Shown in pieces: positions 10,501-21,324 of a stretch of DNA of 64,000 nt. The stretch's first letter is position 1, and each line of letters opens with the position of its first letter. The stretch lies in contig OX438744.1 in the NCBI GenBank assembly GCA_949316235.1, positions 24,787,578-24,851,577 on the forward strand. Reading direction: 5' to 3'. A program made the translations under genes and the position numbers. The notes beneath the pieces are model-generated. The model was given only the letters and a program-made list of their open reading frames with translations. It was not told where the DNA came from and made no database searches. This DNA is from Oegoconia quadripuncta (lineage: Eukaryota; Arthropoda; Insecta; Lepidoptera; Autostichidae).

Positions 10501-13500
10501 CTGTGTGTATGTCGAAGGATATTTATTTATTATATATGTCGGAGATGGGTTCGGGAGATGGTGGCCGTTGCTAGCGACCGGGACGATGCCAGTCGCGTGG
10601 TAAAGGGTGGCTCGTGCAAAGGCGATACTATTGCAAACTAGTATAGGGGAATCAACAACGTATTCACATTCGATTATGACCATGAAACCTGAGATGCTTT
10701 CTGTTGAATAGAAAACATTTGCACGCGCCTCATGCCATACAACTTGGCCCCCGCGTGCAGTCTGTTTAATTCAACCGGACCTGGTCTTCAATTCTTCAAC
10801 TCTTATTAGCGACTTACGACTCACCGGATTCGTCCAAGCGTCGGTGATAATAATCAAATCACTCACAGTCGTTGATGTGTTCAGTGGAGCTCCGACTCCT
10901 TTGAAGGCTGGTAGCAAAAGTGTCTCCCATTTTCGATGTGAAGACCTAATATTACTGTTAACGTCGTCACTGCGCCATTTCCGGCGATACCAGCGCCACA
11001 AAGTTTAGTTCCCACAGCAAACCGCGTATTATGATAGTCAGTTGACCGTTTGAATAATGAATTATATCGCAAATTTATCGCTATCTGCGACATATATGTA
11101 TGTAGATTATCTTTTTATCTCCTGTGATATTACTTTGTTGACAGCGACCGAGTAATCACTGGTTCTTTCGATAAGTCCGCCAAGATTTGGGACCCCGAGA
11201 GTGGCGAGTGTATGGCCACGCTATGGGGCCACATTGGGGAGGTGGTGGCGGCCCAGTTCAGCCCCAAGGGCGAATATGCTGCCACCGGGGCAATGGACAA
11301 CACCGCCAAGCTCTATGATACTCGGACTGGTAAATTTGATAATGGTGTACCTAGAATTTAAATGACAAGTTCAATTTCAGTAAGGCTTTGATACTAGAAT
11401 GTATTATTATTATTTTTTTTATTGCACACAAAATAAAATATAAAGAATGTAATGACTTATATCCTGTTTACGTTCCTACTTCATCATCATAAGCCCGTAA
11501 ACATCACATTGCAGGGATAAGGCCTTCCCTCGTTTCAACTTGTAGGTACTGAATTAAAAATATATGCGTACTACCCTTAAATTAAGATAATGAAACGCTC
11601 GTGACGTAGTCGCATTTGCTATTCGATTTAGTGAAATTAAGCAACGTTTGGTGTACTCACTTCTTGATGAGTGATGGCGTTTTCAAACGAGTGCCTTGAG
11701 AGTGGAAACACTGACTGAATTGACTATCTAATGATTACTAGTCTGATAGGAATCTATCAATCCACACTGAGCTCCCGTGGTGGAGTTGGTCCTTTGCCTT
11801 TGGGTTAACCCCAAGCAATAATGGGGGCAAAACGCTGTTGAGTTGAATCTATTTCATACTGAGGAAAAATTCTAAATTTTGCATAGAAATATCCAATGCC
11901 AATGCTGCATTTTCCCTAATTTTGTCAATTTAAAAAGAACGTCAGTCGCATAACATTTTGATTAACTCGTGAGAAAAATCGATGACCGACAGTGATATTG
12001 ATATTCTAAATTTTCAGGCGCCGAAATTCACAACTACGTGGGTCACACGGCTGAGGTGATTGCCTTACAGTTTGATCCTAACGAAGGTCAGAGGCTGATC
12101 ACTGGCTCGTTTGATGGCACCATCTCCATGTGGGATACAAGGGAGAAAGAGTAAGATACAATTTATTACCAATTTACTTGTTAACGTAAGCGCCTGAAAA
12201 TTTTTAAAAGCAACAGTTATGAAACTATTTCTAGTTTCTGCTATAAACTTGTTGTTAGGCGTTCTATCACTATTTTCCAGACAGATTATTTGGAATTGAT
12301 TGCCTTTCTCTCAGGGCTGACAAGGCGGTATTGTCAACCCTATCTTTGGTATGTTATAGCTTGCGTGTTTATAAGTCGTTCTACCACTCGTACTACTAGA
12401 AGTACTAGTAAGTCACTGCGCCCCGAACACCCCCAGATGCTGTCCACAGATATAAGAAGTACAAAGTTTTGAAGCGTGGTATATCCTTGGTATATTCTAT
12501 TTCCATTAGGGAGTAAACCTCCCTCGGCCAACCCTTTTTCATATTAAAATATATTCGCCAGATGAGGTGCTGGTCATTTTGTCTACCTTGCCATAGAAGA
12601 GTGTAATAGTGAAACTTATTTTTCCTTACAGTCGTGTGCTGGTGTTCAAAGGTCACGATGGCGAGATCTCTAACGTGCAGTTCAATTGGGACAGTACTCT
12701 GGTTGGATCCTCGTCGTTGGACGGCAGTGCCAAGCTCTGGGACGCTCGGCAGAGCTCATGCCTTGCAACTGTGGCTGGACATACTGATGAAGTAATTTAA
12801 TAAAGCTAAAAACCCACTCTCGCAGCGATTGTTGCATCATCAGCTACAGGAAATCCACTGAACTGAGACTCATAGGTGATAATTCTATGACTGCTAAATT
12901 GCAGACCCTTGAACACCGTCGCAAAGTCGCCTGTCTCTCAGTTTTATGATGATGCATTTCGGGGAATGTGCGTTGGTATTACTTAATCTTATTCCACCGT
13001 CGCCCTTCCATCTTCGGACCACTAGGCGTGGGGAAGGATTCCACCCGTATACATATAGTTAATATACCGAACATTCGCACTAAGAAGTTCGATTCTTCAT
13101 TCATCTTCCGAACACCCAAGGCATGGAATCTCTTGCGGCGTCACTCTTTCCTGAATCCTACAACCTTGGGATCTTCAAGAGCAGAGTGAATAGGCATTTA
13201 CTGGAATCGCGTGCTTCATCTTCGACCACATCGTCACTTTCCATCAGATGAGATTGTGGTCAAACGCGAATCCAGTCAATCATAAAAAAAAAACAAGTAG
13301 GGTTTGATGCATTTTTTTTATGCACAACGGGTTGGTACTTGCCCTTAATCACACCTGATGTTAAGTGAAGATGCGGTCGAAGGTGGAAGCGTACTGACCG
13401 GGAAACCCCAACACATCATCATCAGCATCACAGCAACAAAAACCCAACTACGCATAAAACGAACTTAAAAATTGATCACCAATTACCACTGGTATATAGC

Positions 13501-16500
13501 CGTTGGAATCAAATTTCGTCCAGGCACCAGTAGTGGGGCAGATTTGATGGCGGGCGATGGGAATCAAATTCCTTAATTTCACGCCTTTTTAGAATGGATA
13601 GAATAGGACTTGAGTTTTGTGGTTTTGTAAACTAGATGACAATATTTATGGTATTCATTGGTTTATGAGTGGACCAATGTGCGTTTTATCAGTAAAATTA
13701 GCCTTGTGAATATGCAAGATTTTTTTATCATACGATATAAATTTAAGGTTCTGGATATCTGCTTCGACTGGGCTGGGCAGCGTATGGCAACTTCCTCGAG
13801 TGACTGCTCGGCGCGCATCTACGACGTCAGGTCTGACTTCAAAGAGCTGGCCGTCATGAAGGGACATCGCGAGGAGGTCTCCAAGGTTTGTCTCTTCCGA
13901 TTTTTGATTTCATCGCTAATGTTCAATCGTCTACTAATGTTGTTTCTGTCTACTAATCTCGCAATACGTAAGTCTACGTATGGGCAAATGGAGTTACCAT
14001 TTGCTAGTCTGTAGGTACAAGATGTCACGGAAAACGCATTGGATCATTAAACCACATATAAGGTCTAACAAAATTAACCCGACAAACGTTGCAGCAGAGT
14101 GTATGTATAGGATGTATTACAAAAAAAATAAAAAATAAAACATTAAAGTTAACAGATTTTATTCAAAAAATAAAATTTAGAAATGTAAATGTGAGTTGGA
14201 CATTAATACCACAACACACAAACACGTGCCGCGGTATCTTCGAAGCCGCCTCAGGCGCCCACTCGCCGCTCGCCGCCCCGGGGCGGGCGCTTGCCCCGGC
14301 GCCGCGACGCGCTGTGATTGGTTGCACCCGCCGCCACATGTGCCCCGCCACCCGCCACCCCCGCCGGCGTCTTCCATGTAGTAATTCTGTTAATATGTAT
14401 TTTCGTTTGCACATACATTTATTTTTTTTACTCGGAAACAAAATTTTTAAGGCTAGTTTTTTTAATGAATATACTATTTAATTTGTCGGGTTAATTTTCT
14501 TAGACCCTATATAGTGGTTATAGGCATTTTCATAGGAGTTTCCGTGTGTTAAAGGTCACTGATGCAGTGGTTTATAGGCTGCTTGAAAATAGGTAGTACT
14601 GACAGAAAGATGTGGCTACTAGTCTTACACAAATTGTCTCTCAACTTTTGATGACACCATGCTCTATAATCTCATCTCTACTAAAATCGGCCCCCTGGAC
14701 AAGGGACAATCGTTTCCATAAGGACAGCTATCGACTCATTTTTCGCAGATGATTTGTGGTCTATAATTGGCAAGCAGTTGGACAGGCCGTAGGCCGATCG
14801 GTTGCGAAATTTCAAGCGTTAGCACTTGGCGTTTGGCACTGTCTAGAAGGGTAGATTTTCAAATCGCTTTGTCAAAAGATTGGGTAGTCTCGTAATTTTT
14901 TTTATATACAATAAGGTAGCGCTTGTCCTCAGTCACACCTGATGTTAGGTGAATATGAGGTGGTGGAAGCCTCCTGACCCGGCAACCTCGTCTTATTTGG
15001 GGTATTGGCTATCTTATCTCTGATAACCGGAACACAGCAATGCCCATTGCTGTTTAGTTGATAAACATGTGGTAGCTTAAAATGCCATAACAAAACCGGG
15101 TACTAGACATGTTCCCCGACTCCCAGTGGGGAACCTCTGATCCGTAAACCCTATGTTGTTTACGTTGAGCCACGGAGGCGGTTACGTTCTCGTACTTGGT
15201 CTAATTATGGTGCGAGTTGAGTACATTCCATTATACCCATAAGTTTGTAAGCACTTTATTGTACAACACAAATAGCAATTTTCCAACTAATATTATACAT
15301 ATATGTACGAAAGTTTGTATGTTGTTTGTTGCTCAATCCCGGCGAAACGGATAAACGGATTTGGATGAAATTTAGTATATAGGTAGAACATACACTTAAT
15401 TGAGGCATATGATAACTTTTATTCCAATATAGTGAGTAGTTCCCGCGGGATAAACAAATGAAACATATCCGTGAAAAAGTTTTTCCACGGGCGGACAGCG
15501 ATAGTAACAGTATAATAGGAATTCACAAGTTGGTATAAAGGCCGAGTTGTAAGTTGGACCCATAAATAGTTGAACCGTCAACATTCGCAAAACAACCGTC
15601 TTTAATAAAGTTCCTTTCTCTATCTCCGGCAGAACCCTGGCAGTAGATCCTTTAAAAGAAAAAAACAATAATTATCAAAATCGGTTAACAATTCACAAAG
15701 ATATCGTGTAGATATCCGATATCGAGAGAGTCCGAATGAATTATATAATTCATTATTCACTTTGGTAGAAAATGAGTGCAAAAATATTTTCAATGAAAAA
15801 GTTATAAAAATAAATAGTGGTTTAGTATTTACTGATTGGGCGACTGTGGGAATCCATAAAAGTCGCCTGAAGTTATATGATCTTTATCATGAAAGGACAT
15901 ATAACACTAGTCCAGCTTTTGCTGATTATGTAAGAAAATATTCCAAATTATTTAAACGTGTTTGCACCTTAGCAAAGACAAATTTTATAAAATCCAAAAT
16001 TAAAAATAGTACAAACATTGTGAAAACCACATGGACAGTTATAAACAGCGAAACTGGAAAAGTTAAGGCTCGCGATTCAAATATGGAACTAAAAATTAAC
16101 GATTGCATCCTTAATACAGACTTGGAGGTTGCAGAAGCATTTGAAAAGTTTTTCACAGATATTCCAATAACAACCACGAAGTCACTTAAGTCATCTCCCA
16201 CCGTAGCCGAATCTTTACTCAGAATGAATAGCGATGTCCCGAATGTGCAACTGAAAATATTTAGACATGTTAGTCCAAATGACATCATGAAAGCGTATAA
16301 ATCACTGGAAATGAAAAAAACCACTGATCTCTATGGTCTTTCTGTTAAAATAGTTAATTCCATCATTGATTGCATTGCACCACACTTAGCTTGCATCTTT
16401 AATAAATGTGTAGACAGTGGTGTATTTCCTGACTTGATGAAACAAAGTAAAGTAATTCCATTATTCAAAGCTGGTAGTACATCAGACCCCACTAATTTTA

Positions 16501-19404
16501 GACCCATTTCAATTCTACCAACTTTTAGTAAAGTTTTCGAAAAACTAATTTTAAATCAATTGTTGTCTTACTTCAATACTAATAATTTAATGACTTCAAA
16601 ACAATTTGGATTCACACGGGGTCGCTCAACAACCGATGCCGGTGTTGCGCTTATTGAATATATATTTGAAGCATGGGAAGATTCGCAGGATGCGATAGGT
16701 ATTTTCTGTGATCTATCCAAGGCCTTTGACTGCGTTCATCATGATGGTCTGGTCAGGAAATTACGCTACTATGGCATTATAGGCCGTGCCCTCAACCTTT
16801 TGGAATCGTACTTGTGTAATCGAGTTCAAAGGGTTGATGTCAATGGTAAGAGGTCGTCAGGGTCTCCAGTTTGCATAGGTGTTCCACAGGGCTCAATTCT
16901 CGGGCCATTCTTATTTCTTGTATATATTAATGATCTACCCAATTGTATAAACGGAAACCATGAGATAACAATATTTGCTGATGACACCTCCTTGCTCTTC
17001 AAAGTTAGGAGACGACAGAAAACTCTTAACGACGTGAATAGTGCTATCTCTAAGGTGGTTGAATGGTTTACCTCAAATAACCTACTTCTTAATGAAAAAA
17101 AAACCAAATGCATAAAATTTTCACTACCTAATGTCAAACAGGTAGCTAGTACTATTTTAATAAAAAACGAGGAGTTGGAGCTTGTGGACACTACTCTATT
17201 TCTAGGCATTATGTTAGATAAAGGACTACAATGGGGTCCACATATCGAAAGGTTGTCGAAACGTCTCAGTTCTGCAGTGTTCGCTATTAAAAAAATCCGC
17301 TACTTAACCGACGTGGACACCGCGAGGCTGGTATACTTCAGCTATTTCCACAGCATAATGGCTTATGGCATTCTGTTATGGGGAAATGCCGCGGACATAA
17401 ATTGTATTTTTGTTCTGCAGAAGCGAGCGGTTCGTGCGATCTACAAGTTAGGCTCCCGAGTATCTCTGAGGAATAAATTTCAAGAAATCAATATATTAAC
17501 TTTGGCATCGCAATATATTTACGAAAACTTAATGTACGTAAGAAAGAATCTATATTTGTTTAGGAAAAATTGTGAAATACACAATGTTAATACAAGATAT
17601 AAAAATAAACTTGCTGTCCATAGCAGTCGCTTACACAAAGTCACTAAGTCATTCAAGGGACAATGTATACGCTTTTACAATAAGGTTCCGGTAGACATTC
17701 AAAATTTGCCTTTAAATAAATTTAAAACAACCATTAAACGGAAACTATGTGCCAAAGGCTATTATAAAATTTCTGACTATCTGGATGATAAGAATGCGTG
17801 GACATGAACCGCTCGCCATTATCCAGTATATTTTATTCTTATTTTCTTTGTCGAATCATAAATTTTACAATTAGGTATCTCAAATTGTATTTGTATTGAC
17901 TTATTTAAAAAGAGCAACCCTGGAGTTTCTTGCTCGTTCTTCTCTGGGGAGACTGCCTAGTGAATGAGCGATAACTGTATGTCATGACGATTTCAAATGT
18001 TATTCTTATAACTTACGAAATAAAAACATTTTTGATTATGATTTTGATTTTGATAACAAACTTGCAAAAAAATATAGGTCGAATTGAGAACCTCCTCCTT
18101 TTTTTGAAGTCGGTTAAAAGGGATAGGTTCAATAAACTGTTTAATGTTTGTGTCAAGTTACTTCTCCTTTTTTGCCTTCATCAGGTCTGCTTCAGCCCGG
18201 CTGGTGGGAGTCTCCTGACGTCGTCGGCTGACCGGAGCGCCAGGGTCTGGAACACTACCACGGGAAATTGCATACAGGTTTCAGATAATTCTGCCTTAAT
18301 AATTAAAGAAAAGAAAGATCAGAAAAACCGAGGAGTATACCTTGCTTCTATCAAGTCTAGTTGTAGATATGACACACAGCAAAGCCAATACTAAATAGTT
18401 TGTGGTATATCACTGAACAAGCACCGGTTATAATCCGTGTTGCCCCAATTGAACATGTGATCTCGGCCTCTACCGACTCCGGTACGCAGTCTATTGAGTG
18501 ACTTCCATACGGGCCACTCCCGATCGTGACCCGATGGAAGCTTCTCTGCAGGTGTTATAAATGTCGGTAGTTAGAGCTCTGCCCAGAATTGGACGAACTA
18601 AGAAGTATAATATGCCAGGGTGTTGACGACTGGCTGGTGCGCTTTTTGAATTATACTTTTTTATGTATTCTTTTTATAAGAAGACAGTTGTTGTTTTTGC
18701 ACTTAAATTTTTGGCAATACACCTTTTGCTGGATTACGTGTTTATTTTCGTCTTTAATATAGTATAATATGCTTCTTAGTTCGTCCAATTGTGGGCAGAG
18801 CTCTAACTACTGACATTTATAACACCTGCAGAGAAACTGCGCTACGACAAAACCAACCAACTTCTTCCGTCACTGGATTCACACTCAAGCTGATTTCATA
18901 ATTAATTATAAGAAAGTTAAATAAAAGTAAAACAATATTTCGCACATTTTAAATTACACTGAAATTTGCTATTTTTATAAGAAGGAGAGACAGTGGTTTG
19001 TTTTGCGTAATACAATTATCCATCTGCGTCTAAGATCTACGTTAATTAATTTTAATTTCTAGAAAAATTAATAAAATATAATTTCATTAAAAATAATGTT
19101 AGGAATAAATAAAATTGAATAATATAATTTTCTACATAAAATTATAACTCTCTACTTAAAGTAAACAACCGTTTGTATTTAAAATTGCTTTTAAAGAAAT
19201 AAAACCATATTAATATGAATAAATCGTATTATTATTTATAAAACATAAATTCGCGGCCACATATACTGTTCCTTACACTTTAGGTTTTGTTTATTGCAGG
19301 TCCTTTCTGGCCACCAAGGCGAGATCTTCTCCTGCGCGTACTCGTACGCTGGCGATGCGATCATCACAGCTTCGAAGGACAACACCTGCAGGATCTGGAG
19401 GTGA
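7470..19404 (+). CDS. Daw1: Daw1: dynein assembly factor with WD repeats 1 (ODA16/WDR69), complete, 9 exons
   Basis: Exons: 7470-7582, 8408-8617, 9737-9859, 11145-11329, 12018-12150, 12632-12791, 13748-13885, 18185-18277, 19300-19404. Together they give 1260 nt, 419 codons plus stop; the human protein is about 415 residues. Every join has GT/AG and keeps phase. The N-terminus ([12 protein letters not shown], then IDLLDL) matches the conserved ODA16 start, which fixes the ATG. About 95 N-terminal residues precede a WD40 propeller (expected eight blades) with repeated GH...WD-type units such as [11 protein letters not shown] and [11 protein letters not shown], ending NTCRIWR-stop. In the family this protein is a cytoplasmic adaptor that helps load outer-arm dynein onto intraflagellar transport; in insects the likely sites are sperm flagella and sensory cilia (family knowledge). 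Introns are swollen by transposons, including a LINE in intron 7. An X-box-like site lies upstream. Confidence 0.96.
7764..7960 (-). mobile_element. LINE 3' tail with (TAGA)n, Daw1 intron 1
   Basis: Reverse complement ends AATAAATGCTTTATCGATCT, very like the tail at 58548-58580. Confidence 0.45.
8408..8617 (+). CDS. Daw1: Daw1 exon 2
   Basis: Encodes the helical N-terminal segment ([10 protein letters not shown] to the start of WD repeat 1, [15 protein letters not shown]). It enters with one base completing AAT and leaves after CG of an Arg codon; donor GTGAGA. Confidence 0.95.
8752..8902. mobile_element. MITE, AGGCCCGTATTAATAAAC ends, Daw1 intron 2
   Basis: 150-bp short version of the family at 1853, with both inverted ends preserved, just after exon 2. 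Confidence 0.7.
8936..9150 (+). repeat. Interspersed repeat F (CCGCGGCTTCGCCTGCGTGG)
   Basis: Shared with 15296-15496 (-), 37700-37895 (-) and 57923-58712 (+, split). Ends GTTTCGCCGTGATTGAGC. Non-coding; likely a retroelement 3' end. Confidence 0.65.
9169..9530. mobile_element. Compound fold-back MITE (GGTGTCGATTCGG family) in Daw1 intron 2
   Basis: Terminal GGTGTCGATTCGGATGTACA recurs in both orientations. There is a lone arm at 9169, a full palindrome 9219-9393, and a second half-palindrome to 9530. The same family is at 49954-50120 and, degraded, 479-531. Confidence 0.75.
9737..9859 (+). CDS. Daw1: Daw1 exon 3
   Basis: Encodes [18 protein letters not shown] then [15 protein letters not shown], the end of WD repeat 1 and start of repeat 2. 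Acceptor CCCAG, donor GTAAGT. Confidence 0.96.
10064..10208 (-). mobile_element. SINE B 3' half, Daw1 intron 3
   Basis: AAATAAATATCCTTGGACAT and ATGCCATCTAGTTCCAC as in the other copies. Confidence 0.65.
10440..10483 (-). mobile_element. LINE 3' tail fragment
   Basis: AAAATCAAACTG then AATGCTTTATTTTGTAG, like the edge of the minus LINE copy at 38026-38061. Lies in Daw1 intron 3. Confidence 0.4.
10484..10532 (+). mobile_element. SINE B 3' end fragment
   Basis: AACTAGATGGCGCTGTGTGT to ATTTATTTATT. Confidence 0.5.
10533..11144. other. Daw1 intron 3, distal part
   Basis: Locally less AT-rich. Minus-strand open frames at 10771-11093 resemble nothing I know and overlap each other, so I call no gene. 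Confidence 0.4.
11145..11329 (+). CDS. Daw1: Daw1 exon 4
   Basis: Encodes [36 protein letters not shown] and [14 protein letters not shown] repeats 2-3. Length 185 with phases 1 and 1 keeps frame. Confidence 0.96.
11330..12017. other. Daw1 intron 4
   Basis: No repeat family recognised with confidence; introns 5 (12151-12631) and the end of 6 are likewise plain. Confidence 0.4.
12018..12150 (+). CDS. Daw1: Daw1 exon 5
   Basis: Encodes [18 protein letters not shown] and [17 protein letters not shown], one WD unit. Acceptor TTTCAG, donor GTAAGA. Confidence 0.96.
12632..12791 (+). CDS. Daw1: Daw1 exon 6
   Basis: Encodes [15 protein letters not shown] and [18 protein letters not shown] then GHTDE. 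The donor GTAATT is used; without splicing a TAA follows four bases later, so the open frame read through the donor looks like a false C-terminus. Confidence 0.95.
12993..13293 (+). mobile_element. LINE C-terminus (NIPNIRT type) in Daw1 intron 6
   Basis: Encodes [38 protein letters not shown], then decays; ends in A9. Same family at 2540 and 25617. Confidence 0.7.
13312..13416 (-). mobile_element. SINE A fragment
   Basis: Tail segment TTTTTTTATGCACAACGGGT to AAACCCCAACACA, directly after a LINE fragment. Confidence 0.65.
13748..13885 (+). CDS. Daw1: Daw1 exon 7
   Basis: Exactly 46 codons in phase 0: [25 protein letters not shown] and GHREEVSK. Acceptor TTTAAG, donor GTTTGT. Confidence 0.95.
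14061..14508. mobile_element. MITE with GC-rich core in Daw1 intron 7
   Basis: Ends AGGTCTAACAAAATTAACCC and, inverted, AGGGTCTAAGAAAATTAACC; flanked by TATA on both sides. The centre 14222-14380 is strongly GC-rich with many CpG, a CACGTG at its edge and ATTGG. No real coding is evident. Confidence 0.7.
14896..15181 (-). mobile_element. SINE A
   Basis: Nearly full length, divergent; ends GAGCCACGGAGGCGG. Daw1 intron 7. Confidence 0.7.
15296..15496 (-). repeat. Interspersed repeat F
   Basis: CGGCGAAACGGATAAACGGA and TTCCCGCGGGATAAACAAAT identify the family in reverse. Confidence 0.65.
15640..18055 (+). mobile_element. LINE (non-LTR retrotransposon), 5' truncated, in Daw1 intron 7
   Basis: Contains a reverse transcriptase frame, a 3' UTR and a tail of TTTGAT-like repeats ending near 18055. 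No endonuclease is seen upstream, so the 5' end is lost; the left boundary is approximate. A related minus-strand 3' copy lies at 38013-38570 and shares the tail. Confidence 0.85.
15762..17807 (+). CDS. LINE reverse transcriptase, 681 codons
   Basis: RT motifs in order: [53 protein letters not shown] (405-408), then the C-terminal half ending [10 protein letters not shown]. The frame remains open upstream for about 30 codons, and the first codon here is TTG, so this is the 5'-truncated remnant of a larger ORF2 rather than a gene with its own start. No stop or frameshift breaks it, implying recent insertion. The clade looks Jockey/CR1-like, which is uncertain. It encodes the polymerase that copies element RNA into a nicked chromosomal site. 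Confidence 0.88.
   Translation: MVENECKNIFNEKVIKINSGLVFTDWATVGIHKSRLKLYDLYHERTYNTSPAFADYVRKYSKLFKRVCTLAKTNFIKSKIKNSTNIVKTTWTVINSETGKVKARDSNMELKINDCILNTDLEVAEAFEKFFTDIPITTTKSLKSSPTVAESLLRMNSDVPNVQLKIFRHVSPNDIMKAYKSLEMKKTTDLYGLSVKIVNSIIDCIAPHLACIFNKCVDSGVFPDLMKQSKVIPLFKAGSTSDPTNFRPISILPTFSKVFEKLILNQLLSYFNTNNLMTSKQFGFTRGRSTTDAGVALIEYIFEAWEDSQDAIGIFCDLSKAFDCVHHDGLVRKLRYYGIIGRALNLLESYLCNRVQRVDVNGKRSSGSPVCIGVPQGSILGPFLFLVYINDLPNCINGNHEITIFADDTSLLFKVRRRQKTLNDVNSAISKVVEWFTSNNLLLNEKKTKCIKFSLPNVKQVASTILIKNEELELVDTTLFLGIMLDKGLQWGPHIERLSKRLSSAVFAIKKIRYLTDVDTARLVYFSYFHSIMAYGILLWGNAADINCIFVLQKRAVRAIYKLGSRVSLRNKFQEINILTLASQYIYENLMYVRKNLYLFRKNCEIHNVNTRYKNKLAVHSSRLHKVTKSFKGQCIRFYNKVPVDIQNLPLNKFKTTIKRKLCAKGYYKISDYLDDKNAWT
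18185..18277 (+). CDS. Daw1: Daw1 exon 8
   Basis: 31 codons in phase 0: [20 protein letters not shown], then [11 protein letters not shown]. It follows a 4.3-kb intron that holds a MITE, SINE and LINE. Confidence 0.95.
18542..18836. mobile_element. Fold-back MITE in Daw1 intron 8
   Basis: Arms of about 70 bp: TTCTCTGCAGGTGTTATAAA at left recurs inverted at right (18770-18836), with few mismatches. Loop AT-rich. Confidence 0.75.
19300..19404 (+). CDS. Daw1: Daw1 exon 9 (stop)
   Basis: Encodes [19 protein letters not shown], then [13 protein letters not shown] and TGA. The ending on the last propeller strand is typical of the family. Confidence 0.95.
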   Translation, partial: VLSGHQGEIFSCAYSYAGDAIITASKDNTCRIWR

Positions 19405-19718
19405 TTGGACTGGTGGTACTGAAGCAACAGGACATTTATAAACATTGGGGGTAAAGGTGTTTGGCAACTTTCACGGGAACAATGTAGAACGATGGTAGGA
19501 CTTTACATTTTTGAAATACACTGATTTGTAACAGAATCGCTGATAGGGTGGATAGGGCGGATAGAAGTGATTTTGAGGGAGATTTATAGTATGGCTGGAT
19601 TTTTTCTTGTAAACTGCGTGCAGAATGGCGCATTTTCATTTGTTTTCGGGTAGTAGTAAGCAGTGATCCGATTGTGGTTAGAACCTCAGTACCTAGGTTG
19701 AGTTCCCTGTCGCGTTAA

Positions 19719-19724
19719 AATAAA
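19719..19724 (+). terminator. Candidate poly(A) signal of Daw1
   Basis: First AATAAA I see after the Daw1 stop, about 315 nt downstream. It is the likely cleavage signal unless an earlier variant hexamer is used. Confidence 0.4.
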
Positions 19725-20164
19725 GATTTACTCGTACATTAAACTACTTTCAGTTAATGGACAAATATAGTACCTACCTACAAACTAACCAGCGAAAGCG
19801 ACTGACATGAGTGACGCGTGAAGTGATTCAATACAAAAGATCAAGCGCAAATGTAGGAGACGCCGAGGTGAGACGTCTGAGATGTAAAGAGTAACTGGTG
19901 AGGTGTTTGAATACGGAGTTGAGTTGTTGGCGTCACACGCCCCCTCACCTCAGCCTCATTTCAAATAGACGATTTACCAACCGGGCACTCTATCCAGTTA
20001 ACAGATTTCATTTCCTACACTACGTGCGCATCAGCCTGCACGGACACCTTTGTGTGAGTAAATGCGAGCGGGGGCAACCGAGAAATGCGTACCCTTGACC
20101 GTACCCTTTAATCGCGGGTAACGTAATTTAGCGGGATGTATTTAGTGTCTACTTTACCTTTTGT

Positions 20165-20570
20165 TTTTTTTTTCGAGGGGAAATGCGTTTACGCATTCGA
20201 CCCGCCGCTGTGGGGCAGCGACGGGAATATGTGGGATGAATGACAGGAGCGGAACTACCCACTAAAACCCCCCGGCGACCTTCCTCGGCAGTAGGGAGGA
20301 TCTGGGAACGCATAACGCATAAGCTCACCCTCCGCGGGGGCGTTGTCGAGCCTCAAACCGCGATCAGCGGGCGGTAAGAGGCGCGACAGGGTCCGATGCG
20401 ACGACACCCCCCCGGTCGCTCCGGGGGGTGTCATCCTCTCCCGAGTCGCGTCCGGCGGCTACATCGCCTCGAAGATGTAGCCGCTCGCGACCCCGGGCGA
20501 CGTGTAAGGGGGCTAGCGAGCGTTGCCGCCCCTCCGACGTCGCCTCCTGCTTTCTACTGTACCTATTAGT
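20165..20570. repeat. GC-rich retroelement-like fragment
   Basis: Abruptly GC-rich block after poly-T, with GATGCGACGACACCCCCCCG; the same phrase and CAGTAGGGAGGA occur at 25031-25240. Probably untranslated LINE sequence (inference). Confidence 0.5.
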
Positions 20571-21109
20571 AATAGTTAAGTATGCTGTGAGTTAAGACCC
20601 GTTAAGGAAGGGGTTAAAGGAGAAACCCCTCCGGTCGTTTCGTGTAGCATATAATGAAAATGCGCCAGAAGGATGATATAATAAGCACTTTCAGACAGAA
20701 AGTGACCGCCTATAGACGTAATAACATAAAACGTCTATTGTCTGGTTCACTGTCCATGAAGAGGTTAAGTTATTACACATGCTATTTCATGAGCATTACA
20801 TAACATTGAGAGTATAAACTTGTGGTTTGATCTATTTTTGGTGCATTTTTGTTTAAATATATCATGCAATTTTGTAATAAAGAAATAATATTGTGCCCCA
20901 AAAGTTAGTGATTGTGTACAAGTAAAGGGAAATGTAATTATAAGTGTTTTGTTCTCACAAAACTCACTCTCTTTTCTTGTCAAAATCTTAAGGCCTCACC
21001 TAACTGAAGATCTATGCAAGTATAAATAATTTACGCATTCTCATTTTACCTGGCTTTGTTTAGGACACCGGCAAAGTGTGTAATTCAGTTATTGTTAGAT
21101 TACTTAGTT

Positions 21110-21165
21110 TGACGACCGATTAGTGCAGTGGATAGTGATCCTGTCAGCGAAACCAACCAACCAAA
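21110..21165 (+). mobile_element. SINE C head fragment in a chimera
   Basis: GACGACCGATTAGTGCAGTG to CGAAACCAACC, then directly SINE D sequence. Confidence 0.6.
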
Positions 21166-21312
21166 TCCCCAGGCAGGCCATGTTACCAATGAGTTTTGAA
21201 ATTTAATTTTATTACTTATGTGCATTTATCCGACTGCTCTTGAACGGTGAAGGAAAACATCGTGAGGAAACCTGCATGCCTGAGAAATAAAAATTCTAAG
21301 GCATGTGAAGCC
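21166..21312 (+). mobile_element. SINE D body in a chimera
   Basis: CCCCAGGCAGGCCATGTTAC to TTCTAAGGCATGTGAAG. Confidence 0.6.
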
Positions 21313-21324
21313 GCCGTTTTTTAA

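Larger units (their letters stand above)
19405..21109. other. Daw1 3' UTR and flank
   Basis: 3' UTR to about 19740, then unassigned sequence around the GC-rich block at 20165-20570. Confidence 0.4.

Noticed and set aside
10771..11093. Minus-strand gene in Daw1 intron 3
   Set aside because: Two overlapping short frames without a domain, start context or splice partner; not supported.
12609..12800. Daw1 ending at the in-frame TAA after exon 6
   Set aside because: The TAA is past a GT donor, and exons 7-9 continue the WD40 repeats in phase to a family-typical end.
16826..17209. 127-codon minus-strand frame
   Set aside because: Lies antisense to the conserved RT core of the LINE; shadow frame.
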